Source: Otis tarda | Taxonomy: Eukaryota > Chordata > Aves > Otidiformes > Otididae | DNA length: 64,000 nucleotides | Assembly: GCA_026413225.1 (NCBI GenBank) | Contig: CM048555.1 | Span: 77,011,785-77,075,784 of the forward strand | Reading direction: 5' to 3' | Shown here: positions 1 to 12,485 of the stretch, piece after piece | How positions within the stretch are numbered: position 1 is the stretch's first letter | How the letters are laid out: each line of letters opens with the position of its first letter | Notes under the pieces: model-generated | Database searches by the model: none | What the model was told of the DNA's origin: nothing | What the model saw: the letters and a program-made list of their open reading frames with translations, nothing else | Program-made: the position numbers and the translations under genes

Positions 1-3000
1 TAGTGACATAAAATCTGGAAAGTTATTATAAACTTTGACAGATATCAGCTATGCTCTATGTAAAGGCTATTCCATCTTTTACAAATATATTGACTGTGAT
101 TCTTGATATTATTTTTTATTCATTTTTATTTTCTCCTCTTTGTTTCCAGATTGTAATTCTACAGCTGCTTAACAAAGTGAACTCTTTCTTTTCCAGTTTT
201 TCTTGGCACACACAACAAAAAGGCTCTGAAGTCCTAGAAGAAAGACAAGGAACCATATTAATAAATATTTTGAAGGAAAGTGTCTCCTGTGTGCTGACAG
301 GTAAAAAATATTCCAGGCAGTAATTAAAGAAAAGAGAATTTTTTGAAACCCCACTCAACCCACCTATTTCCCTGCCATGTTCAGATTTCTATTACCAGAC
401 AAAACCACTCAGATGTTAGCACACATTACAGTGAATTCTAATTATGTCTAGCTTTTATTCATACCTTGAATCTTCTTTGATCTGGACTTATCCTTTTAGC
501 ATAAGATGGAATATCTCAGAGTAAACCCAGCCATCTATAATGTCAATGTACATGAACCAGTTCCTGAACCTTCAGCCAGGAGCTGGAAACCAAGATAATT
601 TCATGAAACAGAAGCAGAAGAAAAAAAACACAAAATAACTGAATTTTGACAAATTTATTTGAAATATTAATTGAGAAATATAACAAAATAGTACAAATAG
701 AAATGTATATGCAGTGTAATTTTTATAAAAGCAGAAGAAAGAATACTGACATTTCAAAAAATTTTAAAAAGCTAAAAGCTAATATAAAAGCTAATAGACT
801 GGCCTGTATGGGATATATCTTTCCTAAACTTTAGAGATTAAACTGTGATGATGTCAAGGTCTTCTTGCATCTGCAGATGGGAACCAAAGCATTCAGATGG
901 CTCCAGCTGAAGGAGGACTGTTCCTTCACTGAAGTAGGTCTTTCCTTACCTAGTTGCTACCTTATAAATGTGGCAAGTAGCTGTGCAGAATTTATCACCC
1001 CACCTCTGTACTGTGAGGTTCTGTAGCCAGACTCATCATGTCCTCTGATCATTTTTTAACTGCAGAGCTGTAAAGCTCATTGTTTCTAATGAGCCTACAA
1101 ATCTTCTAATGCCTACAATCTTTTATTTTAATATTTCTTTCTTCAGTGTGAACTTTTCAACCTCGGCTCAGAAAAAAGAACAAAGAAAGCATTTTAAGGG
1201 CTAGTTGAGGGCTACTAGAAAACTGTTAACATAATTGTATACCTTCCATGCATTGACTGTGTATGGTTGAGACAGGAACAGTTTGTGCTTTGCACACAAT
1301 GTGCTGGTTCTCCATGGCTTTGGCTCCTACGCTCTGCTTATAGAGCTGCAGTAGAAGAGACAAATATAGATATCTAGGGGCATGGTTTATCCCATCCTTC
1401 AGCAGGCATCTTAAACAAGACAGAGGGCTTAATTGCTGATTTTATTTATTTTCCATTCACTGAGGTCAGATGTGATGTGGGATTTGTGTGACTGGGAAAG
1501 GATAAAGGGAGGAAAGAACACACAAGATTTGTGACCAAGTCCTTTCATGACATGTGCCACTCTTTTAAAAAAGTGAGAGAAATTAGTAGACCTGACAAGA
1601 TGCCTTGTCCTGTTGTAGGCATCATCCTGGCCTCCTCCACCATTTGATTTTCCTCTGTGCTAATTCCAGAATCTTCCCTTGTCCCCAAGTTCATGATGCC
1701 TATGTAATATCCTCTTAAACCTTACTGAGAGAGCTGGAGTTAAAAATATTTAAGAAATGCCGGAAAAGGCAACAGTCTGTTTTCAGGCCGAAGGAATGCA
1801 GTATGCAGTTTTTCAGGGAGATTTCTGGGTTCCCCAGGCAAAATTAATTAAATGCCGCTCATTCTTTGTGCTGTCACATAGCTTTTTCTCATTAGCAATT
1901 CTTCCTTCCTCCCCTTGCCCCAAGACCTGTGGTGACTCCACCAAGACACCCTCCTACTAGTTTCCTTGCCTTCTTTGTTTAATCCCTTTGTGTAAAGCTG
2001 AAAAATCAGATTCTTCCTGTTGGTTGCTTTAAGACATGAGATTGATTTGTTCTCTATTAAAAATAAAGGGTAATAAATAAAGAAAGAATAAATCAAGAAT
2101 AAGCTGGGAGGGAGCAATCTGAGAGGGAAAATTACTGTTCTAACAATGCTTTTTTATCAAATAATATGGAATAGTCTGTTTCTTTAATGTTTCTTATACT
2201 TCAAACCTTTATAATTAATTACCAAACGAAGTCAGCCTTATGACACGTGGCTTGATCCCATCAGATGCTGCTAAGTTGTGATGTTAATGGACAATGAGAA
2301 CATGAGAATAAGTAACTGGTCAAAACTCAAATCTTCATTTTGGGGAAGTAAGACTGTTTCCCCCTATTTAATAAAGAGGGGCTGTGGAAAAGAGGACGAG
2401 CTGTAACAGAGGCATTTAACATCCAGTAATCTCAATGGGAGGTATGCATCAGGATATCTTTTTCATCTGAGTCGCAAAGCCTTCTCCTACACCATGTTGA
2501 GAACCCACAGCTAAGCTGGAAACTGAAGCCAAGCAATCTTAGAAGCAGCAACCTGGCATTTTGCTGATACTTGCACAGCCCTTTGAATGTTGATTTTTCA
2601 AATGCGCCTGTCTGAGGTCTCCTTATGCATGCACATACAGTGCCTACCACTGCCTGGAGTGTGCCTGTGTTTCAGTGTCCAACTGGGACACAAATACTGA
2701 TTAGGAATTTCTTTTTGCATTTTGTTTATTAAAAAGCACATGGACAAATAAGGGGGGGAAGAGTCTATGCTACATTCACACCCCAATAAGAGTCACTCGA
2801 TTCTATGATTTGTGATGTGCAATAGATGTTTGCTTGGAAAACGGTAATGATGTTTGGAGGTGCTAGGATATAGCCAACTGTTTGCTCATCTCATCTTCTA
2901 TTCTGCTGAGGGCTTAAGCAGTTTATTAGGTAAAGCAGCCCTTTAAAGTCAGTTCTGTACAACACACCAGCACATACTTAGGAAATCTGTCAAGCAAGGG

Positions 3001-5476
3001 CTTCGAGGAAGCACTTTTGAGCCATCATGGAGGCTGCATGGACCTCAGTGCCAGCTGATTCTTTGGGTTACAGAGAAATCAAAACTGCACCTGTGGGTTG
3101 AGAGTGAACACTTATTTAATGTCTTTCTGAAAGCTTTGTACCTTCTAAAACTCTCATTTGTTTGAAACTCTTAGTTGCTGTTTAATCAGCAGACATTAAA
3201 TATGTCCCAGAAGACTCACTGAAGACTGAATACTGCTTTCTTTTCCTGTAATGAATGACAGAAACATAATAATTTTGGGATCTGTTTAAGAGATAACTTC
3301 TCAGTGAGAAGTCTCACTTGCATATAGGCTCCCAAGGGAAGAGATGATGGTGCTAAAGAAATAGAGAAACCAATCACATTTTCCACAGTTCCTCACTTTG
3401 TACACATTTGTCTCTGTTGTTTTTTTTTTTTTTTTTAACTGGTGAATTGCTTAGGATTTTATTATTGCTATTTCATTCACAAGAATGAGATGCCTCACTT
3501 TAACAATGTAAATATCAGGTGAATTAAGGTAGTTTTGCTCCCTCTGTAATCAGTACACAAGGACCTCAGCATTATTACATGTCTAGTTCAATGAGATTAT
3601 TCCTACGTACATGATGACTTACCTGCACTCAAATGTCCTGCCTTCATTTATCAGTTTCAGCAAAACTTCAGTTGAAAACTGTTTCGCACATTCAAGGTGG
3701 AAATTTCCTGTCAGCATCAAAGGGGAAAGGAAGGAGTAGCGTTATCTTATCGTGGGACTTACAGTAGCAGAGTGGGCTGAGATTCATGTGAAATAGGAGA
3801 AATCCATGTAAAAAATCTCTATCTCAATTACAAATTATCTGAAGGCAAAGGCCCCCACCCCCAAATCAGAAGGCAGAATCTCCTTTAGGACAACTGGGGT
3901 GAAAATAAAATTTGAATATAGATCTCCAAAATCTTTGATAAGTTCCCCAAAGGGCATGCAACTGGCTACCTCGTATTAATTTGAGGCTTATGAAAAACTC
4001 AGAAATATCTTGTTTTTATCTCAATACACAAAGGAAAAAAGTTTTCACATCTCAGATAATGCCATGAGATTAAGAAACTCCTTCCTTCCAAAGTCTGCAG
4101 GGGATCTTAGAAGCTGTAGGCACTAGCTCTATACTATGAGATACTGTCACACACAGCTGATACAAGAAAACATTTCATGTAACATTTATATTACATAAAC
4201 ATTAGATATTCACAGTGTAGATGTGAGCTAATCGTCTCACATCTCAGCTAATAAGCCAAGGGTCTCTTCACAGTCGACGCGAAGAAAGAGGCATTTTTAG
4301 GGCACAATTAAGTTGCCATATTTTGCGATGTGTTTTAGAGTGAGATGAAGTGCCTATTTGTCTCTGGTGGCTTCATGGCAACCTACGGGGACTCATTCAA
4401 GTGAACAAATCTACATTGCAAAAGTCTACAGTTGGTCTGAAAAATCACCTCCTCAGTGTCTGTAACATAAAGGAGTGCCAAGTTCTAAAGAAAGCCTCTA
4501 ACTATTTTTATTTTATTGTACAAAGGAAGTTTCTCTTAATGAGTTCCCATTTCAAATCTAATCCCCTAGCTTCTTGTTTGGGAAGATTTCTTTAGATAGG
4601 CTCTTGTAACATTAATGTTCTAGTCCAGGACTGCTTTCTTATGAAGTCTCTAGCTGTCGTCAGTATAGATATCCTTCATGTATAATGCACTCACAGCATT
4701 TCCCTCGTGTCCTTGCTTCTCCACTGCTTTCTCATTTGTGTCAAGCCCCGAACATCTGAGCAGGATGTTTGGCAGGCAAGCCTCCCTTGTCTGCTGTCAA
4801 CGTGGATTTCAGCTGGCCGGACCTTTGTGGTGCTTTGTTGGGTCTTCTCCCATGGGGGCTCTGCACTGCAGCCAGTAAGTGGGCTGCTTCTGCCTGTGGG
4901 ATCTGAGGGTTTATTTACAGTAACCCCCTCTTTTTAAATCCGGAGCCAGGTGACAAGGTATCTAAAATGGCACCAGGCACACCCTAAACCCCGCCTTTGC
5001 TGTATCCTCAGGCTTTTTTTCACTGTGCCACTTTACAAGCATCACAGCTTGTGTCACTGCTCGCCTTCACTTTCCCCAGCCACTTCCGTGTAATAAATAA
5101 AGCTTTCTTCCTTGCCTTCTGCCTCGGAAATGGCACCAACGCACTAATACAGCATTTCAATGCCCTTTCTGTTGGTTAATGAGAAAGCCAGGCATGATTT
5201 ATGAAATTTACTTTTCACTTTATTTGGAAGTGTACTGCCGCTTGGCAGAAATCAGTCCAGGGCACTGGAAGCTTGCAGGCACAGGGACAACCCACAGCCT
5301 GGAGCAAAGAGACCTGATCTAGAGTGAGTCTTCAAATACAGCAATGATCGGTCACCACAGTCCTCACAACCACGGGTGTTATTGGCTTGTTTTAGCCTTC
5401 TTGATTATTAATATTATTTTACCTATTCCATACTATTTAGGTGCATTATAATATTGTACATTCCTCAAATCTTTTC
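1..5476. other. Non-coding AT-rich DNA, no gene recognised
   Basis: All reading frames here are short and none resembles a known protein. I see no CR1 tail, LTR or RNA gene. A run of 17 T lies at 3420-3436. The part from about 4740 to 5180 is somewhat richer in G and C than its surroundings, but shows no feature I can name. Confidence 0.6.
3420..3436. repeat. Poly-T homopolymer run (17 T)
   Basis: An uninterrupted run of T. It could be the poly-A tail of a minus-strand retroposed sequence, but I see no recognisable retrocopy beside it, so I treat it as simple sequence. Confidence 0.7.
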
Positions 5477-5720
5477 ATAGAATCACAGAATGGTTTGGGT
5501 TGGAAGGGACCTTTAAAGGCCATCCAGTCCAACCCCCTGCAAGGAGCAGGGATATCTCCAACCAGATCAGGTTGCTCAGAGCCCTGTCCAACCTGGCCTT
5601 GAATGTTTCCAGGGATGGGGCATCCACCACCTCTCTGGGCAACCTGCGCCAGTGTTCCACCACCCTCAGTGTAAAAAATTTCTTCCTTATATCCAGCCTG
5701 CATCTACCTCCCTCTAGTGT
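5477..5720 (-). mobile_element. CR1 LINE, 3' end fragment, antisense
   Basis: Read on the minus strand this is the 3' end of a CR1 element: the C-terminal end of ORF2 (the [17 protein letters not shown] and [20 protein letters not shown] stretches) followed by the short 3' untranslated region. On the plus strand it opens with CATAGAATC, the reverse complement of the octamer tail. Only the last 240 bases are present, the severe 5' truncation typical of CR1. The frame is preserved for about 70 codons, but the stop region differs from the young copies. It is moderately diverged from the copy at 8762-10142. No clear flanking duplication is visible. Confidence 0.93.
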
Positions 5721-8700
5721 GCTGCTTGGTGACAGTGCAGTTACAGTATGCACTTTGGCCATACTCTTTTAATTAGAGATGAAAAAAAAAAAAAGCATGT
5801 TTCTTTGATCAAACATTTCTGGTACAATAAAATGGTGACACAGAGTCTTGCATAACAAAAGAGTGACAAGGGTTACTGCATTTTTAATGTGTTCTTTATA
5901 CCTTGTCTTTTCTGCTGCTGGTTCTGGAATGAGTATCAACTAGAGAGACAAATAACATCCATGTCAGTGTCTGAATATTAAATGCTTGAACTAAAAAAGT
6001 GAGTTAACCATCCCCAGAAGCTGCATTGCGAGCACAAAGGGACATGTTCTGACTCGCCCTATGCACTTCAGTGCAGCGAGACACTTGGTATACCTGCAGT
6101 GTACATAATTAATAGCAATGACAAGTAAGTGCATGATTAGTACTAAAAATAATAGTTCAAAGTCAAGCTGTTTCAAAAGCAGAGATGAAGCTTTCAATCC
6201 TGTTGTCTTTGAGGGGAATCTCGACAGACATCAAAGCATGGGGTCTTGTTTTTTTTTTTCAGACAGACATTTCCTCCAATAGTTGTTTTTTGGGTTCAGT
6301 GCTTTTGGTGGTGATTTTGATATTCTCATAGCTGCAGAATGAAGCCCTTAGATGCAGAATTAAAAGACCTGCTTCTCTGTTCCCTTGCTGCAGAAGCCCA
6401 GGAGAAGCTAGCTCCAGTTTTAGAAGGAAGGTGCATTGGAAATTTGCTTGACAAGCCGCAGCCCTTCTCCAGCGAGAGGAAATGGATGGTGTTTGAGCGG
6501 TGGAGGCCTGCTGTAGGTCTTACCCTGAGACAGGAATGCTTGGAAGGAGGTTGGTCCTGTGGTTACCATGCAGGTGGAGCTCAGGTCCCCTCCTTTGAAC
6601 TCCCAGAGGAAGTATGGTAATGAATGATGATTTTGCTCTTGGAAAATCCAGTTTCTGTTAACATTTTCAAAACCTGTTTACAACTTTGCCTCACTTCATA
6701 CCCTCAGATGACCTCTAGCCACCCCCTCAAGTGAGAGCCATATTCATAAACATGTCGCTATGGTGTAGCTTTGGACCGGCTGTCTTTAGAGATGGAAATA
6801 TTGATTGATGATAGCAGATCAAAGGCTGGGGGGAGAATACTTTTTACTGAACTTAGGAAGCTTATATATCGCTCACCGGGGAAGAGGCTGCCAGTCCTAC
6901 TTTATTTGTCATTTCATTCCTGCTGATCTAAATTTTGACAAATATTATCTCTATTATCAATAGTTTAATTTAATTGTGTCACCTCTGGTTTGTGTGTGCC
7001 ACAAAAAGAACTTTTCATTTTAACAGTAGGTTACAAAGGAGTAAGAGCTTTAAGTGATAATATCAGGGGAGCTTGCAAAGACACTCAGACTGCGGGAGAT
7101 CATGCTTTATACCAGGGAGAAATTTTGCTGGATGGGAGCATAGTGTTGAAGTTTTAGAGAGAATTTTATTCCAAAGAGCATTGTGGCTTTAGCGTGGAAT
7201 TTAGCTAAGCTGTTCCAAGCCTTTACATGGCTTTCTGAACTCAAGAATATTTGCTTTTAATAAAAAGGGAAATAATAACTCTGGAGATTAATTGCTTGCT
7301 AATATGCACTGGCACATAGTGATGGCATCTGTATCTAACGGAAATACAGTGAAAATGGGCCTTCATAGGTTAATTCAGCTAAAATAAACAACTAGAAAGC
7401 AATCTGGATTCCTGGCTAAATCTAAGAGAAGAAATGAAAATTAATGTATAGAGAGATTATCTTTGGCAAATTTCTCTTTCTCTTTTCTCTCTCAGAAGAT
7501 TAGATTTTGGCTGGTTTTTTTTCCACTTTTTTTTTCCACTTACTTCCACCGTAAGTGCTTGTGATGGGTGTTAGAAACGCTGTCCATGCCGTGACCATGC
7601 ACTGCATCTGCTATAAAGACACTGCAGCAGCATAAAAGGCAGCTTGTGTGTTTCCAGCTTCTCTCTCTAATGTTCTCACCACGATGTGGAGTGCCCTGGT
7701 GAAAGCCTGCTCTGCAGTGACATATCCCTCTCCCTGCATGACAGGTTTCCCCCAGCAGAATAACATCAGGGGCTCTGCACCTCCACAGAGGCATTTATGC
7801 AGCCGACGCCAGATGCAGACCTGATGTTCTACATACCAATACCATCCTCTCTGCAGGAGTAGGACTCTAAGTCTGGGTTCCAAACTGGGGTCTCAAGTCC
7901 GAATGGATGCAAAAATAATTTTTCTGGATTGTCTTTTTGAGTTACTTATTGTGCAATCACAAGAAAAACTGAGTTAAGGTTTCTAAGATCACATTTTGTG
8001 TTTTAAATAATAATTAAAAAATCATGCTGCAATATTCAAATTTTGGTTTTTCCTCACAATGCAGTGATTTTCCAGCAGAAAATGAATTTCTGGGAACATA
8101 GAGGGGGTGTAATTCAAGCCTTTAGGAAAAACATTGTAGGATATAAGGTAGAGTGCATGACTGAGCAGCGATCGGCTGTGAAAAAACAGGATTACAGAGA
8201 CGCTACCACAAAAGCCATATCAAGCTCAGAGGATGCGGCCAGTAAAGGCAGATATATGATGGAGATTTTGGGGCTGACAGGGGCTGCATGAACACCAGAA
8301 CTACAACAAGTGTAGTTCATAACCTGGTCTCTGGTGTGTGCTGAAATTTCGCTCTGTTCAGGAGAGTAAGGTGAATTTGGGGGATGCGCTACCACGACGT
8401 GCTGAGTAAGGGCGCTTTGCTGGGTGCAGGCCAGGAGGGATTGGAATCTCCAAAACCCAACACTTAGCCTGGGTTTCATGGAGGTCCAACAGAGGATTTT
8501 GGAAAAAGCATGGCAAATGTTAACAAATGCCTACAGAGCTCAGTCCACTATTTTTGCCATTCATCTGTCTTATTTCCTGAGTTTCTGACATTAAATCGGG
8601 CTTCAAATCATGTGTTACCCTGGAATGACAATGTTCCTGGTTTTGCTAGGCTTGCTTCATGATTCTGTGTGTAGTTCTAGACTCTCAGGAGCAATATATT

Positions 8701-8727
8701 TATTTTATTGTTAATAAAACAAAAAAA
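5721..8727. other. Non-coding DNA, no gene recognised
   Basis: Only short frames are present. The open frame at 6339-6620 (93 codons) has a plausible amino-acid mix but no recognisable domain and no clear splice context. T-rich runs occur near 6249-6260 and 7517-7535. No repeat family was recognised. Confidence 0.55.
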
Positions 8728-8761
8728 GATTGCATCATTGCATCATTGCATCATTGCAATC
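8728..8761 (+). repeat. Three CATCATTG units at a CR1 5' junction
   Basis: GATTG (8728-8732) is followed by three perfect CATCATTG units (8733-8756) and CAAT, and then the truncated CR1 begins. GATTG recurs at 10142-10146 just after the CR1 tail, so the block probably sits between the left target-site duplication and the CR1 5' end. It may be filler made during integration, or a pre-existing microsatellite that served as target. Confidence 0.75.
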
Positions 8762-10047
8762 ACCCGGGCAACTACAGGCCGGTCAGCCTCACCTCTGTGC
8801 CTGGCAAGGTCATGGAGCAGATTCTCCTGGAAACCATGCTAAGGCACATGGAGAACAAGGAGGTGGTTGGTGACAGCCAACATGGCTTCACCAAGGGCAG
8901 ATCGTGCCTGACCAATTTGGTGGCCTTTTATGACGGGGTAACAGCATTGGTGGACAAGGGACGGGCAACGGATATCGTCTACCTGGACTTGCGCAAAGCT
9001 TTTGACACTGTCCCGCATGACATCCTTCCCTCTAAACTAGAGAGGCATGGGTTCGATGGATGGACCACTCGGTGGATAAGGAGTTGGCTGGATGGCCGCA
9101 CTCAGAGAGTGGTGGTCAACGGCTCAATGTCCAAGTGGAGACCGGTCACCAGTGGCGTCCCTCAGGGGTCCGTGTTGGGCCCGGCCCTGTTCAACATCTT
9201 TGTCGGCGACATGGACAGTGGGATAGAGTGCACCCTCAGCAAGTTCGCCGATGACACCAAGCTGTGTGGTGCCGTCGACTCGCTGGAAGGGAGGGATGCC
9301 ATCCAGAGGCACCTTGACAGGCTGGAGAGGTGGGCCCGTGCCAACCTCATGAAGTTCAACCAGGCCAAGTGCAAGGTCCTGCACCTGGGTCGTGGCAATC
9401 CCAGGCACAAATACAGGCTGGGCGGAGAATGGATTGAGAGCAGCCCTGAGGAGAAAGACTTGGGAGTGCTGGTAGACGAGAGGCTCAACATGAGCGGGCA
9501 ATGCGCCCTTGCGGCCCAGAAGGCCAACCGCATCCTGGGCTGCATCAAGAGGAGCGTGGCCAGCAGGTCGAGGGAGGTGATTCTGCCCCTCTACTCTGCC
9601 CTGGTGAGACCCCACCTGGAGTACTGCGTCCAGTTCTGGAGTCCCCAACACAAGAAGGACATGGACCAGTTGGAAAGGGTCCAGAGAAGGGCCACCAAGA
9701 TGATCAGAGGGCTGGAGCACCTCTCGTATGAGGACAGGCTGAGAGAGTTGGGGCTGTTCAGCCTGGAGAAGAGGAGGCTCCGGGGAGACCTGATAGCGGT
9801 CTTCCAATACCTCAAGGGGGCCTACAGGAAAGATGGGGAGAAGCTGTTCAGTAGGGCCTGTTGTGATAGGACAAGGGGTAATGGGTTTAAATTAGAAGGA
9901 GGTAGGTTTAGATTAGATATTAGAAAAAAATTTTTTACAATGAGAGTTGTAGAGCACTGGAACAGGTTGCCCAGAGAGGTGGTGGATGCCCCATCCCTGG
10001 AAATGTTCAAGGCCAGACTGGATGAGGCTCTGAGCAACCTGATCTAG
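8758..10047 (+). pseudogene. CR1 ORF2, reverse-transcriptase part, 5'-truncated but open
   Basis: About 430 codons of CR1 ORF2 remain open to the natural stop. In the family this protein carries an N-terminal APE-type endonuclease and a reverse transcriptase acting by target-primed reverse transcription. Numbering residues of the open frame that starts at 8659, I see GNYRPVSL (37-44), QHGFTKGRS (74-82), motif A DLRKAFD with its aspartate (110-116), motif [11 protein letters not shown] (166-175) and the catalytic FADD box (196-199). After it comes the usual CR1 C-terminal region ending in [13 protein letters not shown]. The first 33 residues of the open frame are flanking or filler DNA, not CR1. 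The endonuclease and the start of the RT are missing, so it is a dead remnant despite the open frame. A long antisense frame at 9124-9807 is its shadow. Confidence 0.95.
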
Positions 10048-10142
10048 TCAGGGATGTCCCTGCTTCTTGCAGGGGGGTTGGACTAGATGACCTATGAAGG
10101 TCCCTTCCAACTCTAACCATTCTATGATTCTATGATTCTATG
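8762..10142 (+). mobile_element. CR1 LINE, young 5'-truncated copy (about 1.4 kb)
   Basis: This is a CR1 non-LTR retrotransposon, lacking the 5' UTR, ORF1, endonuclease and the start of the reverse transcriptase. It begins in the RT region at GNYRPVSL, continues to the ORF2 stop at 10045-10047, and ends with a 95-base 3' UTR and three perfect ATTCTATG octamers (10119-10142). The flanking 5-bp repeat GATTG at 8728-8732 and 10142-10146 fits a short target-site duplication. The sequence is nearly identical to the nested copy at 12486-13536, so insertion was recent. Being truncated, it could not move by itself. Confidence 0.97.
10119..10142 (+). repeat. CR1 3' tail, three ATTCTATG octamers
   Basis: Three perfect tandem octamers end the CR1 copy. 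CR1 elements end in such short tandem octamers rather than poly-A; in the family this end is where target-primed reverse transcription starts. Confidence 0.95.
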
Positions 10143-10146
10143 ATTG

Positions 10147-11876
10147 TTCTGCCCAGTAAGATGCCAACGTAAGCCTTGTTAGTCAGACATCAGATCAGTG
10201 TTTTATATCCCAGTGCATATAAGGTCTGTAGTTGATAAAAACAAATAAGTAAACAGGAAAAAAAAATCAGCTTTGTCTAATCTGCTTCTTTTAAAGTTCT
10301 AAAATCATACTGGGAAATGAAGAAAAATTTTATGAGGTGGGCAAGAGAGAAGGCAATATAAGATGTCATTTTCCTCATACTGCTCCACTCTGCCTTCTTG
10401 GTGCAGTTGGAGGAAAGACTTTAAAACAGTTAATGTTTCACAGTTTGCCAGAAAAAAAGCTAGGAACATAAAGCATCACATTCAAACTGGACTTTCATGA
10501 TCACAATGTCAGATCCTGAGGTATCGCCAGCATCCACAGCCAAAATCTACCAAGGTTCATCTTAAAATTGGCATGTTTCTTGACTCCTCAATCTATATGC
10601 ACACTTCTACTGGGATGTTATCCCAGATCCTCACACTTGCCATGCTTTGAAACCTGCTTTTTATTTCCAGCCTAAAAACATCTATTTCTAGTGTATGGCC
10701 TTTCTGATTATTTGTTAAAGCATTTAGATTATGTCTGCGAGATCCCTCACGTCATTTAGGACTTATGGCTCATTTTTTCCAGAGGGAAGGTCTTCTCAAA
10801 AATGTTTTATGAGGAACCAAGCCCTTGATAAAATGTGGGTGGGCTCTGTCTGAGGAGTTGAATAGGCCAGAAGAGAATCAGATAGGCTCTCTTGGTGAAC
10901 TCCACCTGTGCTGAGCTGAGATGAGACATGCTGACACTATCAAGAAGAGCAAGAGACCCCAGATCGCTTTATTCTCAGTAAATCTGGTGCAATTATTTCC
11001 CAAATAGGAGCAGAAGTTCAAGGGAGAGAAGAGCTGATGAATGGCAGACTCGACAATAATCTGATTTTGCAGCACTGTAAGTCGTTTGGGTTAATGAACT
11101 GACTCCTGGCTCACACGCAACCCTACAGACTCACATGTGCAGTTTGATGATTTGGCTTATTCGCAAGTCCCTTGTTATTTGTATAGGGTTTTTTTTTTTC
11201 ATACAGATGTCATCTGTTGGTCTTTAAAATCTGTATTTCACAATGGGGATTATAGGATATTTTTCCCACCCCATTTACTGATACCTTTTGCTTTCATTAC
11301 AACAGTTATCTCTTCTTTGTTTCCCTCTGCCTCCCGTGTCTTCCTCCTTTTCGTTCAATAACAATACAGAAGCAAGTCTTTAGGGATTATCTTTATAATT
11401 GACTGAGAAGCTGTGTGTGTTTTTCACAGTTTAACTTGAATATCAACTTTATTTCCTTGAATACGAAAATCACCACCTTGTTTTCATCCCAGTATTTTGT
11501 ATATGTGTATTTTAAAACATTACTAAAGCTAATCTACGCAACATTTTTTGTAATGCATGGGAGAGACTGTAAACTATTCTATGAAACATAGTTGAACTTT
11601 CTGTATCAACATTGTTTTTTATTGAAAATCATAGCTTCATTAAAATGTAAATGTTACAAGGAAAGAATTTTTCCGTTAAAGAATATATAGCACACTATCC
11701 TTTTGAAAAAAGTATTCTTTTGTTGGTTCCTGATTGGTTTTAGGGCACTGAAAATAAAAAAAAAAAGAAAAAAACACAAAACCTATTTGAAACAAAACTT
11801 TTATTTTATTTATTTATCCCTGCCCTCCCTCCCCAACCTAACAGACCTTATTTCTTTATCTACAGAAGATAAAGGG
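10147..11876. other. Non-coding DNA between CR1 copies
   Basis: No gene recognised. The part from about 10640 to 10860 vaguely resembles an old antisense CR1-like sequence, but I could not support that. A-rich runs lie near 11756-11775. Confidence 0.5.
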
Positions 11877-12485
11877 CTGCTGAGGCATTAGGAAGCAACA
11901 GGGAAACACCTGTCAATTACCTCAAGGGAATTAGGACAAACTCCTTTAAAAAGGTGGTGTGGTCGATAGCCCAGCTAAAGTGGTTCTATAGTAATGCACG
12001 CAGCACGGGAAACAAACAGGAGGAGCTGGTAGCTGCTGCCCAGAAGAAAAACGATGACCAGAGACTTGGTAGGATGAATCGCACGATTGGAATGCTGTGA
12101 TTGATGGCTCTAAACTGTTCAGAAGGGGCAGGCAAGAGAGGTGAGGGAGTTACCCTATATGCCAAAAATGGGATTAAGTGCATAGAGTTATCTTTGAAGA
12201 GCAGCAATGTGCAGGTTGAGAGCTTATGGGTGAAAGTTAGAGACCAAGCTAACAAAGGAAACTTTGTGGTTGGTGTCTACTACAGGCCACTTGGTCAAGG
12301 AGAGGAAGTTGATGAAGAGATCTTTCTTCAGCTGGAGGAAGAATCATGCTTTCAGGCCCTGATCCTGATAGGGAACCTCAATCACCTGGTCATCTGCTGG
12401 AAAAGTGGAACAGCAAATGGCAAGCAGTCCAGAAAACTACTGGAGTGGGTTGAGGACAACTTCCTAGGATTTGATGGGTGGACCA
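11877..12485 (+). mobile_element. Old CR1, 5' segment with endonuclease region
   Basis: This is the upstream half of an old CR1 copy that was later split by a younger one. It begins in the region just before the endonuclease (5' edge approximate) and runs through the endonuclease coding part to about 12465. There it jumps directly to the RT-region phrase GFDGWT, so most of the linker and the front of the reverse transcriptase are missing. The element resumes at 13537 after the nested insertion. Divergence from the family pattern is high. Confidence 0.85.
11955..12480 (+). pseudogene. CR1 ORF2 endonuclease remnant, degenerate
   Basis: Recognisable CR1 APE-type endonuclease text is spread over more than one frame: NARSTGNKQEELVAA near 11993-12040, then DWNAVIDGSKLFRRG in another frame near 12085-12130, then GVTLYAKNGIKCIELSLK and VVGVYYRPLGQG in the frame running from 12101. 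A tryptophan codon in the first half has become TAG and at least one frameshift is present. The family's catalytic GDFNH motif reads GNLNH here (near 12371-12385), so the conserved aspartate is lost. The frame at 12101-12622 crosses by chance into the nested CR1; that fusion is an artefact of insertion, not a gene. Confidence 0.85.

Noticed and set aside
6339-6620. 93-codon frame with balanced amino-acid composition
   Set aside because: No recognisable domain, no supporting splice or promoter context; likely chance.
9124-9807. 227-codon antisense open frame across the CR1 RT region (and equivalents at 9162-9548, 12558-12944 and 12676-13203)
   Set aside because: These recur wherever CR1 ORF2 occurs and mirror its codon pattern. 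They are shadows of the sense frame, not genes.
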